Shown here: piece after piece, positions 7,082 through 9,474 of the stretch | Layout of the letters: each line of letters begins with the position of its first letter | Numbering within the stretch: position 1 is the stretch's first letter | Source of the DNA: Holosporales bacterium | Lineage (GTDB): Bacteria > Pseudomonadota > Alphaproteobacteria > Paracaedibacterales > UBA11393 | Length of the DNA stretch: 9,474 bases | NCBI GenBank assembly: GCA_003542655.1 | Contig: DPKF01000026.1 | Coordinates: forward strand, 1-9,474 | Reading direction: 5' to 3' | Made by a program: the position numbers and the translations under genes | The notes under the pieces: model-generated | Database searches by the model: none | What the model saw: only the letters and a program-made list of their open reading frames with translations | Told to the model about the DNA's origin: nothing

Positions 7082-7852
7082 TTACCGCTCTAAATTTTTT
7101 TCAATTAATGGTCCAAAAGGACCCGCTGGTAAAAGCTCTTCAGGGCTTGCAATATGCAGTTTTTTATCCTCAGGTGTTAATAAATGTCCAAAAAGATGGT
7201 TCTCTTTTACTACATGTGTTTTCCAAAGTGTGCCGTATGGCATTGTTAACATTTTGTCGATATTATGAACTGTAATAAGTTCAATCCCTCCAAATTTTAT
7301 CGTTTGTAGAGGGAATATATCTGCATTTTTAAGCCTAATTTTTTTTAGTACAGACCAGTTAGATTGAAAATAGTGTTCTCCTGTCTCTTCGTCTTTATCC
7401 ATAAAAAATACATCTATGCATGTGATATGTTGTTCTATCCATAAATTCACTTTAAAACCATTCCAACAATCACCACTTACGGTATTCAGGCAGTATCCTA
7501 ATTTTTCTAGATCAGGGATGGTTTTTTCAAAAAGTTTACTATCATCTTTAAGCATGTAACAATCTGCATCATCATCCCATGGTATTAATCCCCCATGCCG
7601 TACTGCACCCAATAAAGTGCCAGAAGTAAAAAAATATGGCACATTATGTTTACGCATTACGGCTTGAAAATCACTTACAAGTTGATAGAGTGCCAGGGGT
7701 AAATTTTGATTAAAAGAATGTGGTACCCACTGAGGTTCACTTGCGGAAGGTGTGGTAACAGCTAATATTTCTTTTTTGTCTAATTGAACTGGCTCTATTT
7801 CGGTTGCACATAGTATTGAAATACTTGATGCGATTAATATTAAATATTTCAT
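7082..7852 (-). CDS. LicD/fukutin-family phosphotransferase with signal peptide
   Basis: LicD-family proteins (including eukaryotic fukutin and FKRP) transfer a phospho-alcohol such as phosphocholine, ribitol or glycerol phosphate from a CDP-carrier to a sugar. The hallmark is complete: FFTSGTLLGAVRHGGLIPWD (74-93) followed by Asp94, Asp95 and Asp97, the metal-binding nucleotidyltransferase-fold site, then IDVFFMD (146-152) and MPYGTLW (204-210). At 256 residues it is a normal single domain plus about 50 extra N-terminal residues. Residues 1-17 form a short signal peptide with cleavage plausible after Cys15-Ala16; the cysteine does not sit in a proper lipobox. No in-frame ATG lies between this start and Met66, inside the domain. 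It starts 5 nt after the TagD-like gene, with an AAGGGAA ribosome site in the end of that gene, so the two are surely cotranscribed. That partner makes CDP-glycerol, which points to glycerol phosphate as the likely donor group; this is inference. Confidence 0.88.
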   Translation of the reverse strand: MKYLILIASSISILCATEIEPVQLDKKEILAVTTPSASEPQWVPHSFNQNLPLALYQLVSDFQAVMRKHNVPYFFTSGTLLGAVRHGGLIPWDDDADCYMLKDDSKLFEKTIPDLEKLGYCLNTVSGDCWNGFKVNLWIEQHITCIDVFFMDKDEETGEHYFQSNWSVLKKIRLKNADIFPLQTIKFGGIELITVHNIDKMLTMPYGTLWKTHVVKENHLFGHLLTPEDKKLHIASPEELLPAGPFGPLIEKNLER

Positions 7853-7857
7853 AACTT

Positions 7858-8496
7858 TTATTCCCTTATTTTTTTAATTAAATCTGTTGTTGATATATCT
7901 TCTGTTCTAGGAAAGTAAATAGATTGAACACCATCACAAATATTATCAAATTTACCACTCCAATCGTCCCCCATGACTAAAATATCAGCGTGATGCTCCT
8001 TTAAATAATCAACCTTTTTTTCCATAGCCTCTTCCAAAAAAACAGTATCTACAAATTTAGACGCTTGAATAATGGCTAAACGTTCTTCTTGCGAAATAAC
8101 TGGATTTTTCCCCTTCTTACTGAAATTAAATGCATCTGAACTCACTCCAACAATAAGGCGCCCACCATTGGCCAAGGCTTTTGCGTGCCTTAAAATATTC
8201 AGGTGCCCTATATGAAACAAGTCAAATGTTCCAAATGTCATCACAGTTTTTGGCTGCATTAAAATGTCTAAAGCAGCTTCATTGCCTACCATTATAGACG
8301 TTAAAGCGCCTTCGTTTGGAATAGCTACTTGGTTTTGTTGTTCGACCAACAATCTATTTTCTTCTACGTCCGTTGCAGATTGTGGGAACACTGCTGTTGT
8401 CGTGCTATTTGCGACCAAAGATGCTGCACCATCGCCAGATTCTGAGCCAAACATCACAGAACAAGACAATAACCCAAGTAATAATAATTTCTTCAT
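7858..8496 (-). CDS. tagD: Glycerol-3-phosphate cytidylyltransferase (TagD family) with signal peptide
   Basis: The enzyme joins glycerol 3-phosphate and CTP to give CDP-glycerol and pyrophosphate, the activated donor for poly- or mono-glycerol-phosphate transfer. The catalytic domain (83-212) matches TagD along its length: MTFGTFDLFHIGHLNIL (86-102) with the HxGH motif at 95-98, VMGDDWSGKFD (174-184) and PRTEDISTT (196-204). TagD itself is about 130 residues; this protein adds about 80. The extra part is a signal peptide (MKKLLLLGLLSCSVMFGS, 1-18) and a linker of about 60 residues rich in small and polar residues. LLSC (9-12) resembles a lipobox but would be unusually close to the N-terminus. 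An AAAGGA ribosome site 9 nt upstream favours the ATG at 8494-8496. Internal Met80 would give a plain cytoplasmic enzyme but has no clear ribosome site. It is the first gene of an operon with licD, driven by a promoter with a perfect -10 box. Confidence 0.93.
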   Translation of the reverse strand: MKKLLLLGLLSCSVMFGSESGDGAASLVANSTTTAVFPQSATDVEENRLLVEQQNQVAIPNEGALTSIMVGNEAALDILMQPKTVMTFGTFDLFHIGHLNILRHAKALANGGRLIVGVSSDAFNFSKKGKNPVISQEERLAIIQASKFVDTVFLEEAMEKKVDYLKEHHADILVMGDDWSGKFDNICDGVQSIYFPRTEDISTTDLIKKIRE

Positions 8497-8505
8497 TATT
8501 AGAAA

Positions 8506-8511
8506 TCCTTT
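8506..8511 (-). promoter_or_regulatory. Ribosome binding site deciding the tagD start
   Basis: AAAGGA lies 9 nt before the ATG at 8494-8496 on the minus strand. It supports the start that includes the signal peptide over the internal Met80, which lacks such a site. Confidence 0.65.
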
Positions 8512-8527
8512 CTAAAAGTTAATAACA

Positions 8528-8533
8528 ATTATA
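8528..8533 (-). promoter_or_regulatory. -10 box of the tagD-licD operon promoter
   Basis: A perfect TATAAT on the minus strand about 32 nt before the tagD start codon. The -35 region is weak: TTAACT at 8549-8554 is only 15 nt away, and TTATTA at 8552-8557 is 18 nt away. A weak -35 with a perfect -10 could mean help from an activator, but this is not shown. Confidence 0.45.
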
Positions 8534-8636
8534 GGATTGCATAGAAGAAGTTAATAAATGATTAAGATGGCGTTTTTATTGGTGTTGAAGATTGTTACAT
8601 TCAATTATGTATATAGGTCATATATCGAACGTTACA

Positions 8637-8657
8637 GTTGATGAAGAAATGCAATAA
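8637..8657 (+). repeat. 21-bp direct repeat, copy 2
   Basis: This is identical to 7021-7041, encoding VDEEMQ and stop, the end of a dehydratase-like gene. The codons just upstream here do not continue the dehydratase sequence, so only the tail was copied or kept. A ribosome site and signal-peptide start follow at once (8656-8714), which looks like an old gene junction: end of one gene, start of the next. Confidence 0.8.
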
Positions 8658-8669
8658 AGGAATTCAAAA

Positions 8670-8714
8670 ATGAAAAAATATTTACTAGCAGCAATAGCAG
8701 GTTCTGTTGCATAG
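8670..8714 (+). pseudogene. Aborted signal-peptide gene start
   Basis: An AAAGGA ribosome site (8656-8661) stands 8 nt before ATG at 8670. The frame reads MKKYLLAAIAGSVA and then TAG. That is a well-formed secretory signal peptide ending in a plausible SVA cleavage motif with no mature protein behind it; nine more codons follow before another stop. It is most likely the 5' stump of a lost exported gene. A 14-residue functional peptide cannot be excluded but is less likely. Confidence 0.5.
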
Positions 8715-8944
8715 GTTGCCGTTAAGAATAATCGCATACTGTAATATAATTCCAGGTACAATACTTTCAAGTAAAAGTTATACTGTGGGTGTATTTGCTT
8801 TTTTTGATAGTTGATAAAAAATATGCCGCTCTGTTGTTACAGCGTTTGCGTTCATGATTGTAAAAATATCTTATAAATCCTTGTTTAATTAGGGCAAATA
8901 TTGCATAGTCATAGTAGAATAATTCTTATGTTTTATAATAAAAA
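8715..8944. other. Gene-free stretch before hemB
   Basis: About 230 very AT-rich bases with no open frame of note, no tRNA and no terminator that I can see. Together with the stump before it, this looks like decayed sequence. The hemB promoter must lie here. Confidence 0.5.
8934..8939 (+). promoter_or_regulatory. TATAAT box right before hemB
   Basis: A perfect TATAAT ends 5 nt before the hemB ATG, and there is no purine-rich ribosome site between them. If used, transcription would start at or next to the A of the ATG, giving a leaderless message. No good -35 is found 16-18 nt upstream, so the call is weak. Confidence 0.3.
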
Positions 8945-9474
8945 ATGTCCTATTTTTTGGGAAATTTCCCCGCAACCCGTCTTCGAAGAACACGTTCTGC
9001 GCCCTGGATCAGAAAACTAACAGCAGAATCAGCCTTAACCGTTGATGATTTAATTTTACCCATTTTTGTGCGCGACCCAGATACCCCACAAGAAATTGCC
9101 AATTTTCCAGATGTTTTTCGTTATACCCTTAATGAACTGCCGGCCGTTTTAGAACATGCTGCTAATCTTGGCATTCAAGCTGTTGCGTTGTTTCCTTATA
9201 CACCAGAAAATTTGCGCACTGATGATGCTGAAGAAGCATTAAACCCAGAAAATTTATTGTGTCGCGCTATTCGCCAGGTAAAATATCATGTGCCACACAT
9301 GGGCATTATTGCGGATATTGCTTTAGATTTATATACAAGTTACGCCCATGATGGACTGGTTCTAAATGGTGTGGTGGATAATGATGAAACCGTTGCCCTT
9401 TTGTGCAGACAATCATTAAACGCAGCGGAGGCAGGTGCCACTGTTATTGCCCCATCAGATATGATGGATGGCCG
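8945..9474 (+). CDS. hemB: Porphobilinogen synthase (delta-aminolevulinate dehydratase), 3' end cut by window edge
   Basis: HemB joins two molecules of 5-aminolevulinate into porphobilinogen, an early step of haem synthesis in the cytoplasm. The 176 codons present cover the N-terminal half of the barrel: TRLRRTRSAPWIRKL (11-25), DDLILPIFV (34-42), FPDVFRY (54-60), ALFPYTP (81-87) and VIAPSDMMDG (167-176). The metal site reads IADIALDLYTSYAHDG (122-137): the three zinc cysteines of the E. coli-type enzyme are Ala, Asp and Asp, as in the magnesium-dependent enzymes of alphaproteobacteria and Pseudomonas. The two catalytic lysines lie beyond the edge. The ATG at 8945 gives the usual short N-terminal arm before the RLRRTR motif; an upstream ATG at 8928 is out of frame. 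No ribosome site is visible, so initiation may be leaderless. It has no evident link to the island on its left. Confidence 0.95.
   Translation, partial: MSYFLGNFPATRLRRTRSAPWIRKLTAESALTVDDLILPIFVRDPDTPQEIANFPDVFRYTLNELPAVLEHAANLGIQAVALFPYTPENLRTDDAEEALNPENLLCRAIRQVKYHVPHMGIIADIALDLYTSYAHDGLVLNGVVDNDETVALLCRQSLNAAEAGATVIAPSDMMDG

Noticed and set aside
7053..7268. Plus-strand frame opposite the licD end
   Set aside because: It starts inside the terminator hairpin and is antisense to conserved LicD sequence.
7082..8496. Lipoprotein signals in LicD (Cys15) and TagD (Cys12)
   Set aside because: Cys15 has Leu at -1, which is not a lipobox residue; Cys12 fits loosely but lies too close to the N-terminus. 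Signal peptidase I sites seem more likely.
8264..8515. Plus-strand frame opposite the tagD start
   Set aside because: It mirrors the tagD signal peptide and linker, and tagD has a ribosome site and promoter of its own.
8715..8944. Search for a tRNA, small RNA or CRISPR repeats in the gap before hemB
   Set aside because: No cloverleaf, strong hairpin with T run or regular repeats were seen.

Overview
The window looks like a piece of chromosome from an AT-rich alphaproteobacterium, probably an intracellular or host-associated one of the Holosporales/Rickettsiales kind. The clues are the dusB-to-ntrY neighbourhood typical of alphaproteobacteria, an NtrC-type DNA-binding domain, a HemB whose metal site has aspartates in place of cysteines, low GC and several decayed gene ends. 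The lineage is inferred from gene content and was not tested by a search.

Left block (1-2468, minus strand): a compact operon, dusB (tRNA-dihydrouridine synthase), then a 95-residue Fis-like/NtrC-tail DNA-binding protein, then ntrY (membrane histidine kinase, running off the left edge). Many alphaproteobacteria carry ntrB and a full ntrC between dusB and ntrY. Here only the C-terminal helix-turn-helix of NtrC seems to remain, as a free-standing gene. NtrY also appears to lack the usual PAS domain.

Middle block (2736-8496): an accessory island of sugar- and phosphoglycerol-handling enzymes. The plus strand holds a 965-residue protein with two glycosyltransferase domains, a decayed methyltransferase-like gene, a glycerol-3-phosphate dehydrogenase (GpsA-like) and the last 30 codons of a GDP-mannose dehydratase-like gene, ending at a hairpin terminator. 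Convergent on the minus strand are a glycerol-3-phosphate cytidylyltransferase (TagD-like) and a LicD/fukutin-family phosphotransferase, 5 nt apart. All four intact enzymes, and both broken ones whose 5' ends survive, begin with a secretory signal peptide, although their relatives are cytoplasmic. GpsA makes glycerol 3-phosphate, TagD makes CDP-glycerol from it, and a LicD protein could move the phosphoglycerol onto a glycan built by the glycosyltransferases. Together they read as an exported CDP-glycerol and glycan-modification pathway, perhaps acting in a host cell where NAD(P)H and CTP are available. This is the most interesting content of the window.

Right block (8637-9474): a 21-bp repeat of the dehydratase gene end, an aborted signal-peptide gene, about 230 bp without a gene, and the 5' part of hemB (porphobilinogen synthase), which runs off the right edge.
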